A stretch of 64,000 nucleotides of DNA. It comes from Paenibacillus daejeonensis DSM 15491. Lineage in GTDB: Bacteria > Bacillota > Bacilli > Paenibacillales > Paenibacillaceae. The stretch is taken from contig NZ_KB899670.1 of NCBI RefSeq assembly GCF_000378385.1, positions 1 to 64,000 of the forward strand. Direction: 5' to 3'. A model generated the notes under the pieces. The model did not search any database. It saw only the letters and a list, made by a program, of their open reading frames with translations, and was not told the DNA's origin. Below, piece after piece: positions 24,666 to 33,230 of this stretch; position 1 is the stretch's first letter, and each line of letters starts with the position of its first letter. Position numbers and translations under genes: made by a program.

Positions 24666-26768
24666 ATGCATAATTCGATACGATCCGACAAGGGCAATAC
24701 ACTCTTGCTGGTCTTTGCGCTCATTGTCATGCTCTCCTTGCTGGTGACACCGCTGCTTGCCTACATAAATACGGGGATGCTGCAATCCGTGACGGGCGGG
24801 AATACGGAGAAGGCCTACGCCAAATCAAGCTCGGCTGCAGCGATCTTCAGCCGGGTGTACCGGGAGCTCTATTACAAGCATGAGGGCTACCTGGAGGAAG
24901 CTCAGGTGATCCAGCTTGCTGAAGAAATTGCTGCCATTTCTCAGCTGGACGTGCAGCAGTCGTTGATTCGGGATGCCGAGGGTGGATTGACGGCGGTTGA
25001 GTTCACTGGACAAGGCGGATCAGGGAGGTTAATCCGGGACAGCGCAGCACGGGTCAGACTGCAGCCGTTCGTCAGTCCGCCGATTGAACCTGAGCCTGAG
25101 CCCGAGCCCCCAGATCCCGGCGGACCTGGTCCCGTAGACCCCGGGCCTGTCGATCCCGGCCCCGGTGATCCGCCCGATGAGCCCGGCCCTGGGACACCGC
25201 CTGAGCCAGAACCGCCTTCAGAGGGCGGCGCCACCGGCCGGGAGTTCTATTTTACCCGAGCCGTGGTGAATGACAATGCTGTGCACAATCAGAACTATTC
25301 CCGCTGCGGTAGCGGGCTGCCGCCTACCGTCCAATTCATGGACAATACGTATGATCGGGCGTTGTACCGCGAAGAGTTCGAACTGTATGCGTCTTACTAT
25401 CTTGAGCGGCTCTATGGCGATGCCTTGAATCGTCAGAGCGGCAAGCCGGAGATCATATCTCCGCTTCAGGTGCCTCCAGTTACGGTGGATGTACCGAATA
25501 CGATCACAGAAACCCAAACTCGGATCATCCGGGAGTCAGGAGCAGGGCTCAGCTATGCGGGACATGTTACGTTCGGTGATACCTATAAGCCAATTGTGAT
25601 CTCACCCTATGCTGACAAAAGGGCGCTAACCGCAGCTGGTAATGTCACCTTCGACGGATATGTGGAGCAGGCTACGTTCGCGGGCAGCGTGCATGTCGGC
25701 GGTAGTTTCCGCGCGGATGGCAAGAAGCTCGTTGTGCAGGGGGATCTAATCGTTCGCGGAGACATGACGCTCGGCCAGATTGGAGACGAAGTCATTATCG
25801 AAGGGGATCTGATTGTGGGCGGCAAGCTGAGCGTAAGCGGCCGCAAGCTGACCGTGCTGGGCAATATCCGCGTCGGAGGTCAGATGGACATTATGCAGAT
25901 CTACAACGAAATGACGGTAGGCGGCAGCATACAGGTACAGGGGCATGCGGCGTTCAACAACAATATGGAGAAGCTGACGGTCAGAGGCGATCTGATCTCT
26001 GCCGGCCGTCTTACTTTCCCTAGAATCGGCAGCATGACGGTCGAAGGCTCGATTAGCGCGCAGAGCGATTTGACCTTCAGCGGCTACGTGGCCGAGTTCA
26101 CGGTGGGACGTTGGCAGTCAGGTGTCATTGTCGCCGGTTCACCGGCTGGTTCGCTGATTTCCGGTACGCAGCTGACTATGAACGGCACCGGGACGATGCG
26201 AGTAAGCGGGAATCTGAGCGCACCAGTCGTTACGTTTCGCGGCGAGGTCAAGGTAGTCAAGGTCGGCGGCTCGCTTATAACGAACAGTGGCATAACGGTT
26301 GCCTCAGAGATTGTGGATTGGCAAATTGGCGAGCATCTGGTTGTCGGTGGTACCATTGATCTGCGCTCCATGCGGCTGCTGCAGGTTGGCAAGTCGGTTT
26401 TTACAGGCGAGCGTCTGATGTTTGCGGATGTGAAGGATGCAGTGACAGTGGGGGGCTCCATTATTGCCAAAGGCGATATCCGCTTCACGAATACCGTATC
26501 TCGCGTCGAGGTTGGCAAAGATATGATCAGCTATGGCTTGATCAGCTTTGAGACCATCTCCCGCACCTTGCGAACTGATGGTTTTCTGATGGCGCTGCAG
26601 GACATCGCCTTCAACAACAATATAAGTAATGCTACCAACCGGCTGGGAGGCTTCTACGCGGGGAACCGGACGATCTTCCCGAACTGGTATCAGTGGGGAG
26701 CAGGCAAGGACACGGTGTGCATTCAGTACAAGACACCTGACATCCAGATTGTGAGCAGAGGTGAATGA
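24666..26768 (+). CDS. Membrane-anchored pilus-locus protein with bactofilin-like beta-helix repeats
   Basis: 700 residues from the ATG at 24666 (AGGAGAGG seven bases before). Layout: one N-terminal membrane helix (TLLLVFALIVMLSLLVTPLLA, about 14-34) as in PilX-type pilus proteins, a helical stalk, a Pro/Glu/Gly/Asp-rich linker at about 140-192, a short domain, then from about residue 320 to 650 some fourteen repeats of 19-21 residues (LVVQGDLIVRGDMTLGQIGDE; VIIEGDLIVGGKLSVSGRK; LTVLGNIRVGGQMDIMQIYNE). These read as right-handed beta-helix rungs, like bactofilin or DUF342 polymer-forming domains. No known function is assignable. It is followed directly by pilM with the stop overlapping its ribosome-site region, so it belongs to the pilMNO operon and probably acts in pilus assembly or as an adhesin or scaffold. 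Confidence 0.7.
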   Translation: MHNSIRSDKGNTLLLVFALIVMLSLLVTPLLAYINTGMLQSVTGGNTEKAYAKSSSAAAIFSRVYRELYYKHEGYLEEAQVIQLAEEIAAISQLDVQQSLIRDAEGGLTAVEFTGQGGSGRLIRDSAARVRLQPFVSPPIEPEPEPEPPDPGGPGPVDPGPVDPGPGDPPDEPGPGTPPEPEPPSEGGATGREFYFTRAVVNDNAVHNQNYSRCGSGLPPTVQFMDNTYDRALYREEFELYASYYLERLYGDALNRQSGKPEIISPLQVPPVTVDVPNTITETQTRIIRESGAGLSYAGHVTFGDTYKPIVISPYADKRALTAAGNVTFDGYVEQATFAGSVHVGGSFRADGKKLVVQGDLIVRGDMTLGQIGDEVIIEGDLIVGGKLSVSGRKLTVLGNIRVGGQMDIMQIYNEMTVGGSIQVQGHAAFNNNMEKLTVRGDLISAGRLTFPRIGSMTVEGSISAQSDLTFSGYVAEFTVGRWQSGVIVAGSPAGSLISGTQLTMNGTGTMRVSGNLSAPVVTFRGEVKVVKVGGSLITNSGITVASEIVDWQIGEHLVVGGTIDLRSMRLLQVGKSVFTGERLMFADVKDAVTVGGSIIAKGDIRFTNTVSRVEVGKDMISYGLISFETISRTLRTDGFLMALQDIAFNNNISNATNRLGGFYAGNRTIFPNWYQWGAGKDTVCIQYKTPDIQIVSRGE

Positions 26769-26769
26769 C

Positions 26770-27861
26770 ATGAGCCAGACATGGTGGAAGCGATGGAGCG
26801 GCGGCTATACCGCACTGGGACTGGAAATAGCGGATGAACATGTGCGCATCTGCGAGGTACAGGAGAAGCAGGGGCATATCCGGGTTCTCAATTATGTATC
26901 CGAGCCTCTGCCGCCAGGTGCGATGCATGACGGACGGATCGTAGATGCCGAAGCGTTGGCTGCGGCACTGAACAACGTAGCGAAGTCAGTCAAATGGAGC
27001 AATCGTTCCGTCCATCTGGCGCTGCCCAGTCAATCGGTCATGATTCGGATGATTCGAATGCCGGATGTACCGGAAAAAGAGATGCGGAAGCTGATTCAAT
27101 TTGAACTCGAGCACAAATTACACCTGCCCTTTGAAGAGCCCAGCTTCGACTTTGTGATCCAGCCGCTCAGACAACCTGCCGAAGAAGAAGCACCCATCGG
27201 GACCGACACAAGTTGGCTGGCAGGCGGAGAGGAACAAGAGGCAGTGGCAGCCCAATTGCGGGACGTAATGCTGCTGGCCGCACCCATGGAATTGCTTCAT
27301 ACCTATTCGCAGCTGATTGAGGGTGCTGGACTAAGACCCGTCAGCATGGAGGTGAAGGCCTTTTCCCTGCTTCGGCTAACCCAACATGCCCGGATGGAAC
27401 AAAGCGGAGTCTGGCTGCTGGTAGACGTCAAGCAGGAAAACTGTGATCTCTCCATTGTGGATCAGGGGATTATTAAGGTGACCCGGAACATCGAAATTCG
27501 GTTTGGCCACCCGGAGACAGCTGCTACAGCTGCAGAAGCAGAAGATGATCCCTTCTCGGCCTGGACCAGTCCAGAGCAAACGTTTCAGAACGCGGCGCAG
27601 GAGCTGATCTCCGAGCTGGAGCGGCTCATTAACTTCTACCGCTATTCCCTTCATCACCGGGAAGAACAATTTCATGCGGTTGTCGTGACTGGTGACATCG
27701 GGGACATGGAACGGCTAACAGATGTGCTGACACAAGGCATGACCCAGCAGGTCATTCGACTGGCTTGGAGTAGCTTGGAAGCAGCTGAGCGAGCAGAGAT
27801 GTGGGATATTTCCCGATATGCTGTTCCATTGGGACTGGCATTAAGGGGGAATCAGCGATGA
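26770..27861 (+). CDS. pilM: PilM, actin-like pilus assembly protein
   Basis: 363 residues from the ATG at 26770; an upstream GTG at 26761 overlaps the previous stop. Actin-like ATPase fold of PilM: phosphate-1 segment ALGLEIADEHVRICEV, the conserved PilM block LALPSQSVMIRMIRMPD and MRKLIQFELEHKLHLPFEE (about 80-125), and a later WLLVDVKQENCDLSIVD phosphate loop. PilM lines the cytoplasmic face and binds the PilN N-terminus. An acidic insertion near residues 135-160 and another at 240-260 are not typical. It overlaps pilN by four bases. Confidence 0.9.
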   Translation: MSQTWWKRWSGGYTALGLEIADEHVRICEVQEKQGHIRVLNYVSEPLPPGAMHDGRIVDAEALAAALNNVAKSVKWSNRSVHLALPSQSVMIRMIRMPDVPEKEMRKLIQFELEHKLHLPFEEPSFDFVIQPLRQPAEEEAPIGTDTSWLAGGEEQEAVAAQLRDVMLLAAPMELLHTYSQLIEGAGLRPVSMEVKAFSLLRLTQHARMEQSGVWLLVDVKQENCDLSIVDQGIIKVTRNIEIRFGHPETAATAAEAEDDPFSAWTSPEQTFQNAAQELISELERLINFYRYSLHHREEQFHAVVVTGDIGDMERLTDVLTQGMTQQVIRLAWSSLEAAERAEMWDISRYAVPLGLALRGNQR

Positions 27862-28430
27862 TAAGGCCAATCAATCTGCTGCCCCGCAAGCCTTTCTACG
27901 TGCGGTACCGACTCCATTTGCAAGTAGGGATCGGACTGTTGACCGTGCTGCTGCTAGCTTGGCAGGGGGTGCTGCTCCATACTTGGAGCTCAGAGCGCGA
28001 AGGGACAGTCAGGCAGCTGGCAGCCCTTGCCGAGGAGCGAGCCACGCTGGAGAGCCAGCTGCTCGCCTTGCCGCCCGCACAGGAACAGGCAGATTTAACA
28101 GCGATGCTCGGGCGTCTGGAGTCAGGCCGACAGGATTGGCTGTCTGTACTGGCGCCGCTGATCGAGCCGCTCCCGGCAGACGCAATGATTACCAATATGG
28201 GGATCAATGAAGCTGGAGAGCTGAGTGCTGAATATGAATTTGACAATGAGCAGGCGGCGCTGGCTTTTGTCCGTTCGGTTGAGCAGGTGCCCCTGTTTTC
28301 ACAAGTGTACGTCAGTACCTTGAAGCCGGATACGAGCAGGCAGGTGACACCGGCAGGCGGAGGCGAATCGGTACAGGTCATCCGGTTAATTCTGTCTATG
28401 ATGCTGGCAGACCCTACAACAGGAGAGTGA
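27858..28430 (+). CDS. pilN: PilN, pilus alignment protein
   Basis: 190 residues from the ATG at 27858 overlapping the pilM stop (ATGA). The N-terminal PilM-binding motif INLLPRKP is present at residues 5-12, followed by a membrane helix (about 23-40) and a coiled-coil plus ferredoxin-like extracytoplasmic part. It forms a PilMNO complex with its neighbours. Confidence 0.88.
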   Translation: MIRPINLLPRKPFYVRYRLHLQVGIGLLTVLLLAWQGVLLHTWSSEREGTVRQLAALAEERATLESQLLALPPAQEQADLTAMLGRLESGRQDWLSVLAPLIEPLPADAMITNMGINEAGELSAEYEFDNEQAALAFVRSVEQVPLFSQVYVSTLKPDTSRQVTPAGGGESVQVIRLILSMMLADPTTGE

Positions 28431-28440
28431 GGCGAGGACG

Positions 28441-29163
28441 ATGTCCCATTTACAAACGCTCAGGGAACGGCTGCGCAGCAAGCATGCGCCTACGCTCCTG
28501 TTCGCTACTGCCGGATTGGCGCTGTTCGCGCTGGTGATCCTGCTGCTGTGGGTCGTACTGCCGCAAGCCAGAGAACGGGCGTCTATGACATCGGAGCTCC
28601 GCGTTCTGGAGCAGGAGGTCGGGATGTTGCGTCAGGAGGCGTCCACTCGGGGCGTGGGCAGTGAGTATGACGAGTTGGCTTCACGTCTGCCAGAGGGCCT
28701 GGATGTTGCAGGCATGCTGGATGAGATCATGGAATTGGCCGAGGCCTCGGACGTGCAGCTTCAGGATATGAAACAGAACAAGCCAGATATGCAGCTGAAC
28801 AATGGGTCATCAGCTATGGAAGCTGCTGTGGAACTCACCCTGAGTGGATCGCTGACCGGGATGCTGCAGATGCTGGACCGTATTCATCAATCGGAGCGGC
28901 TGTATGCAGTAAAATGGTGGAATTATCGGCAGCTGGCTGCCGGAGAGACAGATGTCATGGCTTTTGAGCGTGCCTCCGTGTCCCCAGTAGCTGGTGATGC
29001 GACTGCCGGTGCATCTGGACCGGCGATAGCCACCGGGAGCCGCTATGCAATGACCCTGCTGGTCACCGGTTATGGGCGATCCTCCGGAGGATCAGCCTAT
29101 GATGCTGAGGCCGCCCGGGCAGCTCTCACCGAGCGTTTTCCAGAGCTGAAGATGGCAGACTAA
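28441..29163 (+). CDS. pilO: PilO, pilus alignment protein
   Basis: 240 residues: short basic cytoplasmic start, membrane helix (LLFATAGLALFALVILLLWVVL, about 20-41), coiled coil (LRVLEQEVGMLRQEAS) and the PilO ferredoxin-like core (LASRLPEGLDVAGMLDEIMELAEASDVQL). It pairs with PilN. Last gene of the pilMNO unit; about 50 bases later a separate consensus promoter begins. Confidence 0.87.
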   Translation: MSHLQTLRERLRSKHAPTLLFATAGLALFALVILLLWVVLPQARERASMTSELRVLEQEVGMLRQEASTRGVGSEYDELASRLPEGLDVAGMLDEIMELAEASDVQLQDMKQNKPDMQLNNGSSAMEAAVELTLSGSLTGMLQMLDRIHQSERLYAVKWWNYRQLAAGETDVMAFERASVSPVAGDATAGASGPAIATGSRYAMTLLVTGYGRSSGGSAYDAEAARAALTERFPELKMAD

Positions 29164-29216
29164 AGGCATAGGAGTGTAGGCTATCATCGCATGGCAATTA
29201 TTATGTGAATTGGCGA

Positions 29217-29245
29217 TTGACACCATTTTCAGGGTTGTCTATAAT
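29217..29245 (+). promoter_or_regulatory. Consensus sigma-A promoter of the c-di-GMP riboswitch transcript
   Basis: TTGACA (29217-29222), 17 bases, TATAAT (29240-29245): both hexamers and spacing are perfect. Transcription should start near 29252, so the leader to the DUF342 gene is about 240 bases. Confidence 0.9.
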
Positions 29246-29311
29246 ACTTATATACTATCATGTCGAAATTTGGCGTGAATTGAATGGTTATAAAGTACTA
29301 CATCATATGAA

Positions 29312-29414
29312 TTCTACTGCGAAAAAGGCAAACCCGGCGAAAGCCGGGGACGCAAAGCTACAGACCTAAGGAGTCCTCGGACTCTATCGGTGGCTGAGTT
29401 ACCGAATAGTAGGG
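29312..29414 (+). ncRNA. Cyclic di-GMP-I (GEMM-I) riboswitch aptamer
   Basis: All GEMM-I landmarks are present: P1 strands CTACT (29314-29318) and AGTAG (29408-29412); GGCAAA (29327-29332); P2 CCCGGC-GAAA-GCCGGG with the GNRA loop (29333-29348); the core GGACGCAAAGC (29348-29358); tetraloop receptor CCTAAG (29365-29370); and P3 closing with GAGTTACCGAATAG, very close to the Vc2 aptamer. It binds c-di-GMP. An expression platform with terminator follows, controlling the DUF342 and HD-GYP genes. Confidence 0.96.
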
Positions 29415-29422
29415 ACTAGCCG

Positions 29423-29472
29423 AACAGCAACGCTATCCCTGTCTATAGGGGTTGGCTTTGCTGTTTATTTTG
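29423..29472 (+). terminator. Riboswitch expression-platform terminator
   Basis: AACAGCAA (29423-29430) pairs with TTGCTGTT (29458-29465), with an inner stem ATCCCT/AGGGGT (29435-29440 and 29447-29452), followed by TATTTT. An alternative antiterminator pairs 29406-29420 (ATAGTAGGGACTAGC) with 29432-29446 (GCTATCCCTGTCTAT). That uses the 3' strand of aptamer P1, so terminator and antiterminator are mutually exclusive. Ligand-stabilised P1 would favour termination. Confidence 0.75.
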
Positions 29473-29493
29473 CGTGGAAGGAATGTGATTCCC

Positions 29494-31368
29494 ATGTCTT
29501 CTCGGATGTCGGAAGACCAGTTATTCGAGCTGATTAATGAGCTTGATCTTGAAGAGAATCAGGGAGCCTTGCGTGAACCGCAGACGGGTCCCTCTATTGG
29601 CATGCGCGCTTACCTGAAGGTAGAGGACAATCGTATTGAGTTAGTCTCGACAGGGGAGACAGGGGAAGACCCGTATATTGAAGCAACTGCTCCTGTATTG
29701 CTCAAGATTAACGGGGATGTGGTGCAGGGCAGACGGCAGGTCCGTCCTGGTGATCAAGTGCAGTGGGAGCTTGAGGAGATGCCGCAGTACAAGATTAAAT
29801 TCGCACCGGACCGGATGCGTGCCTGGTTTGTTCTGATCGCCCGGGAGCGTCACCTCTTACAGCTGGAAGACACAACAGTGAGTACGGATCTGATGGTGAA
29901 GGCTGTACAGGTCCCTTATGCACTCCCCGTGAGACTGACGCTGATTGATATTGTGCCAGAGCTGGAGCAATATTCGCTGGTTCATGTCGACTATCAAGCC
30001 ATTCAGCGCGAGCTTGACCGTCCGTCCTTTCAACCCGTCCTCATTACAATGGGCAAAGAACCGACACAGGGCAGGGATGCCGCGCTGGAGATTTTTTTCA
30101 ATGAACAGATTGTCAGCGAATTTGAAGAGGTCAATGGGCTGATTGATTACCGCAACCACCTGAAGATCCCGTCGGTCAAAGGGGGAGACCTCGTAGCCCG
30201 CAAAATTCCGCTGATCCCCGGCACCCCGGGTTATGATGTCTTTGGTACGCCAATTGATCCGCCGCGTCCCAAGGACATCATGCTGGTCGCCAAAAATCAC
30301 ATCCGATTGGCGCATCATGAAGCTTATGCCCTCAAGGAAGGGCGTCCACGGATTACCGGAGAGCGCATCAAGCTGATTGACATTACAACGACACATGTCG
30401 TTCCGGGCGATGTCGATATGAAGACGGGTAATATTGTCTTCTCCGGTGACGTGATTATTTATGGCAATATTACGGACGGCATGATTGTGGAAGCGCTCGG
30501 CGATATTTATGTGATGGGCAATGTGTACCGGGCAACCGCAACGGCTACTGGCAGTATCTATATAAAAGGAAATGCTATCGGCAGTCATTTGTACTCCGGC
30601 CACTATGGCGTCTTGTTCAACCGACTCTGCACCCACTCCAGCAGTCTGAACAGTCAACTTCAGCTGTTGCGCGGTACGATCAAACAATTGGGAACCATGG
30701 CGGAATCCCGTGGGCAGTCGGTATCGACCAGGCAGATGTTCCAGCTGTTGCTGGAAACCAAATTCAAACAAATTCCCCTTACCATCAAAGAAATTCTGCT
30801 CTGCATCTCCAATATACAGCAGATTCAGAACGGTCAGTTAGGGGAGCTGAAGAACAAACTGCTGGAGCTGATGCAGCGCCCCATCATGGTCGAATTCAAT
30901 CTGAATAAGATGCTCGACGAACTACAGTTCATTCTGATCGAAACCGTTGACTCCATCAAGCGTTGCGAGGAAATGGAAGTGCGTACAGAGCTGGAGCAGT
31001 GCAACATGACCAGTATTATGTCGGGAGGCGATATTGTTATCAAGAAGCAGGGGGTTGTACAGAGCCAGCTCTTCTCCAAAGGCAATATTGTCTTCCATGA
31101 ACCGGACTCGGTCTGCCGGGGGTCGCAGCTAGAGGCGGAAGGCTCCATCTCTGCGATGATCGTCGGCGGCAAATCGGGGGGCAGTACGCAGCTCAAGGCC
31201 GGCGAAAAGGTGGTCGTCTCCCGGCTCTATGAAGGCCGGGTGGTGGTCGGTCGTTTTGCCCAGGATATCCTGGAACCCGTCGAGCATGTGGAATTTCGCG
31301 TGCGACAGAATCGAATAGTGATGAACTCTATATCTGACAGAAACGGAGAATCGGATCGTGTGTGCTGA
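29494..31368 (+). CDS. DUF342/FapA-like polymer-forming protein under c-di-GMP riboswitch control
   Basis: 624 residues from the ATG at 29494 (GGAAGGAA ten bases before). The middle and C-terminal parts match the DUF342 (flagellar assembly protein A) family: GYDVFGTPIDPPRPKD near 245, then GTP-free beta-helix rungs VVPGDVDMKTGNIVFSGDVIIYGNI and VEALGDIYVMGNV, a helical hairpin (about 395-500) and further rungs SGGDIVIKKQGVVQSQLFS and GSQLEAEGSISAMIVGGKSG. The N-terminal about 90 residues are a separate domain. Family members are cytoplasmic and linked to c-di-GMP-dependent surface behaviour in some bacteria; the molecular role is unclear. It overlaps the HD-GYP gene by 11 bases. Confidence 0.88.
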   Translation: MSSRMSEDQLFELINELDLEENQGALREPQTGPSIGMRAYLKVEDNRIELVSTGETGEDPYIEATAPVLLKINGDVVQGRRQVRPGDQVQWELEEMPQYKIKFAPDRMRAWFVLIARERHLLQLEDTTVSTDLMVKAVQVPYALPVRLTLIDIVPELEQYSLVHVDYQAIQRELDRPSFQPVLITMGKEPTQGRDAALEIFFNEQIVSEFEEVNGLIDYRNHLKIPSVKGGDLVARKIPLIPGTPGYDVFGTPIDPPRPKDIMLVAKNHIRLAHHEAYALKEGRPRITGERIKLIDITTTHVVPGDVDMKTGNIVFSGDVIIYGNITDGMIVEALGDIYVMGNVYRATATATGSIYIKGNAIGSHLYSGHYGVLFNRLCTHSSSLNSQLQLLRGTIKQLGTMAESRGQSVSTRQMFQLLLETKFKQIPLTIKEILLCISNIQQIQNGQLGELKNKLLELMQRPIMVEFNLNKMLDELQFILIETVDSIKRCEEMEVRTELEQCNMTSIMSGGDIVIKKQGVVQSQLFSKGNIVFHEPDSVCRGSQLEAEGSISAMIVGGKSGGSTQLKAGEKVVVSRLYEGRVVVGRFAQDILEPVEHVEFRVRQNRIVMNSISDRNGESDRVC

Positions 31369-32383
31369 CCAATGGACCCGCAATCACCCCTATATAGGGC
31401 GTTGTTTCAACAAAAATGTGTATACGAAACAAAATGTACTCGCCTGGCCGGCCCATACGATGATCACGGAACAAGTGCTGCGCAAACTGTATGCTTTGGG
31501 CGTTGAGCTGCACGAGGAGGATGTGGAGCCGCACTCGCATACCATTGACCGGGTTGTGGAGCATGCAATGAGTGAAATGAAGGATATCTTTCATTTTGCC
31601 AGAGAAGACGGCCAACTCGTTGTCGATGATATTAGAACCCGGGTCGTACCGATGATCCGTCAAACCGCAGAGGCGGGGATGCTCTATCAACTGCTGAACA
31701 AGCTGCAGCTGGAGGATGACGTGACATGCAGGCATAGCATTGCAGTTGCCATGGTCGGGGTGCTAATCGGGCAGTGGCTGCGATTGGACGATGAACAGCT
31801 CGCTCTGCTCGCAACAGCTGGTCTGCTGCACGATGTAGGTAAGCTGCATGTCCCGGCCGAGATTCTGAATAAACCCGGCAAACTAACGGCAGAGGAATTT
31901 GCAGAGATGAAGCGGCACACGCTCTATGGCTATGAAATGCTGCGTGGGCAAGAAGGCATTGATGAGCCGATTGCGCTGGTAGCACTGCGTCATCATGAAC
32001 GGATGGATGGCAGCGGATATCCCTATGGCTTGCAGGGCGAGTTGATTGATCTGCCCAGCCGGATCATCGCAGTCGCTGATGTGTTTCATGCCATGCTGTC
32101 CAAGCGGGTCTACAAGAATGAGTTGCCCTTCTACCAGGTGATCAAGGAGATTGGGCAATCCGCTTTTGATCAGTTTGATGCCCGTGTCGTAACCGTGTTC
32201 TCCCGCAAGATGATGGAGACAATGATCGGCAGCCAGGTCATTCTCAGCGATGGACGAATTGGTACCGTGTTATCCGTGCATCCTCATGATCCTGCTAATC
32301 CGCTGGTGCGGACGGGAGAGCAGTTTATCGATTTAAGCTCGGTTCAGGAACTCAATATTGTCCATTTTGTGCCAACCCCATAA
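31358..32383 (+). CDS. HD-GYP domain protein, probable c-di-GMP phosphodiesterase
   Basis: 341 residues from a GTG at 31358, nine bases after GGAG and inside the end of the DUF342 gene. The HD-GYP domain (about 115-300) is complete: RHS with His126, LLHDVGKLHVP with His158-Asp159, His187, RHHERMDGSGYPYGL with His212-His213 and the GYP motif at 220-222, and AVADVFHAM. The N-terminal about 110 residues have no recognised sensor; a C-terminal about 45-residue DUF3391-like tail follows. It should hydrolyse c-di-GMP, the ligand of the riboswitch that controls it. Confidence 0.92.
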   Translation: MCADQWTRNHPYIGRCFNKNVYTKQNVLAWPAHTMITEQVLRKLYALGVELHEEDVEPHSHTIDRVVEHAMSEMKDIFHFAREDGQLVVDDIRTRVVPMIRQTAEAGMLYQLLNKLQLEDDVTCRHSIAVAMVGVLIGQWLRLDDEQLALLATAGLLHDVGKLHVPAEILNKPGKLTAEEFAEMKRHTLYGYEMLRGQEGIDEPIALVALRHHERMDGSGYPYGLQGELIDLPSRIIAVADVFHAMLSKRVYKNELPFYQVIKEIGQSAFDQFDARVVTVFSRKMMETMIGSQVILSDGRIGTVLSVHPHDPANPLVRTGEQFIDLSSVQELNIVHFVPTP

Positions 32384-32465
32384 TTTGCGTTTCGAATGTG
32401 TGCCAGCGAGTTAATATATGAAGTAGAACTAACGACAACACACGAAACGAAAGAGGATGCGTGAG

Positions 32466-33044
32466 ATGAGAAAATGGCTCGGACGACTGCTAATGCTAAT
32501 TTTAGTGTTAATTGTATTGGCCGGTCTGGGCGTATGGGGTGCCCTGCGTTACGCAGCTCCCCAAGAGGAATTGGACCTGACCGCTCAGCCAATCAGGCTC
32601 GACAACAAAGCGCAAGATTTAATTACATCTGGCGAATTGGCGCTCGAGTTGACCGAGTCGGATGTGGAGTCGTTGATCAAGACCCAGCTTCAGGAGGATC
32701 CGCAATTGGCTCCGGATGTGCTGCTGACTGGCGCACGTATCGAGCTGTCGACGGACCGGTTGATTGCCCATGTCAATCTAAAATACCGGGATCAGATTCC
32801 TGTTGGCGCGGTGGCTACGTATCGACTGGCTTGGGAGCACCCTAATCTGGTAGCCATACCGGAGGGGCTACACATCCGTTCGATTCGTCTGCCCTACACG
32901 ATGCTGGATACGATTCGCGTGCCAGTTGCCGGGCAGTTGCCCAATTTCCTGGAGATTGGGGAGGTGACGTTTGAGACGGACTCGATCCGGTTCGAGCTGG
33001 AGAGCGATGTGAATCTTCAGGATTTGCTGGACCTCCTTCCCTGA
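32466..33044 (+). CDS. Membrane-anchored protein, YpmS-like (DUF2140-type)
   Basis: 192 residues from the ATG at 32466 (GAGG nine bases before; an ATG at 32457 is too close). One N-terminal membrane helix (LLMLILVLIVLAGLGVWGAL), then an extracytoplasmic domain with helix ALELTESDVESLIKTQL followed by alternating beta strands, the layout of YpmS/DUF2140 proteins. The resemblance is structural rather than by clear motifs. Preceded by a dyad (CGTTTCG near 32388 and CGAAACG near 32443). Function unknown. Confidence 0.55.
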   Translation: MRKWLGRLLMLILVLIVLAGLGVWGALRYAAPQEELDLTAQPIRLDNKAQDLITSGELALELTESDVESLIKTQLQEDPQLAPDVLLTGARIELSTDRLIAHVNLKYRDQIPVGAVATYRLAWEHPNLVAIPEGLHIRSIRLPYTMLDTIRVPVAGQLPNFLEIGEVTFETDSIRFELESDVNLQDLLDLLP

Positions 33045-33150
33045 GATCGTCTGAGCTGGATTGTTCGGCTGTTGGGACAAGCTGGCAGGTTTTGCGACTA
33101 GGAAGCGCATCCTCCGAGCGATGGACACATATAATGATACGGACCTCCGA

Positions 33151-33180
33151 TTGAAACGTTTGTGTCTTTTTTGCTATAAT
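33151..33180 (+). promoter_or_regulatory. Extended -10 promoter
   Basis: TTGAAA (33151-33156), 18 bases, TGC-TATAAT (-10 at 33175-33180, with the TGn extension), about 50 bases before the small membrane-protein gene at 33231. Confidence 0.75.
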
Positions 33181-33230
33181 TATCGTTATATAAATCGGGC
33201 ATGATAAGCTGGACGAGGAGGCGATGGAAC

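Noticed and set aside
24597-24785. 63-codon extension of the PilV-like minor prepilin
   Set aside because: It would overlap the divergent gene, and prepilin leaders are short; GAGGTG before 24596 gives a proper start.
29261-29267. TGTCGAA, a Spo0A-box heptamer just after the riboswitch transcription start (another at 8752-8758 before the kinase gene)
   Set aside because: A seven-base motif is expected about eight times by chance in 64 kb on both strands, and the sites are single, so I do not claim Spo0A control.
29857-30771. 304-codon minus-strand frame inside the DUF342 gene
   Set aside because: Antisense shadow with no start context; the plus strand carries clear DUF342 motifs.
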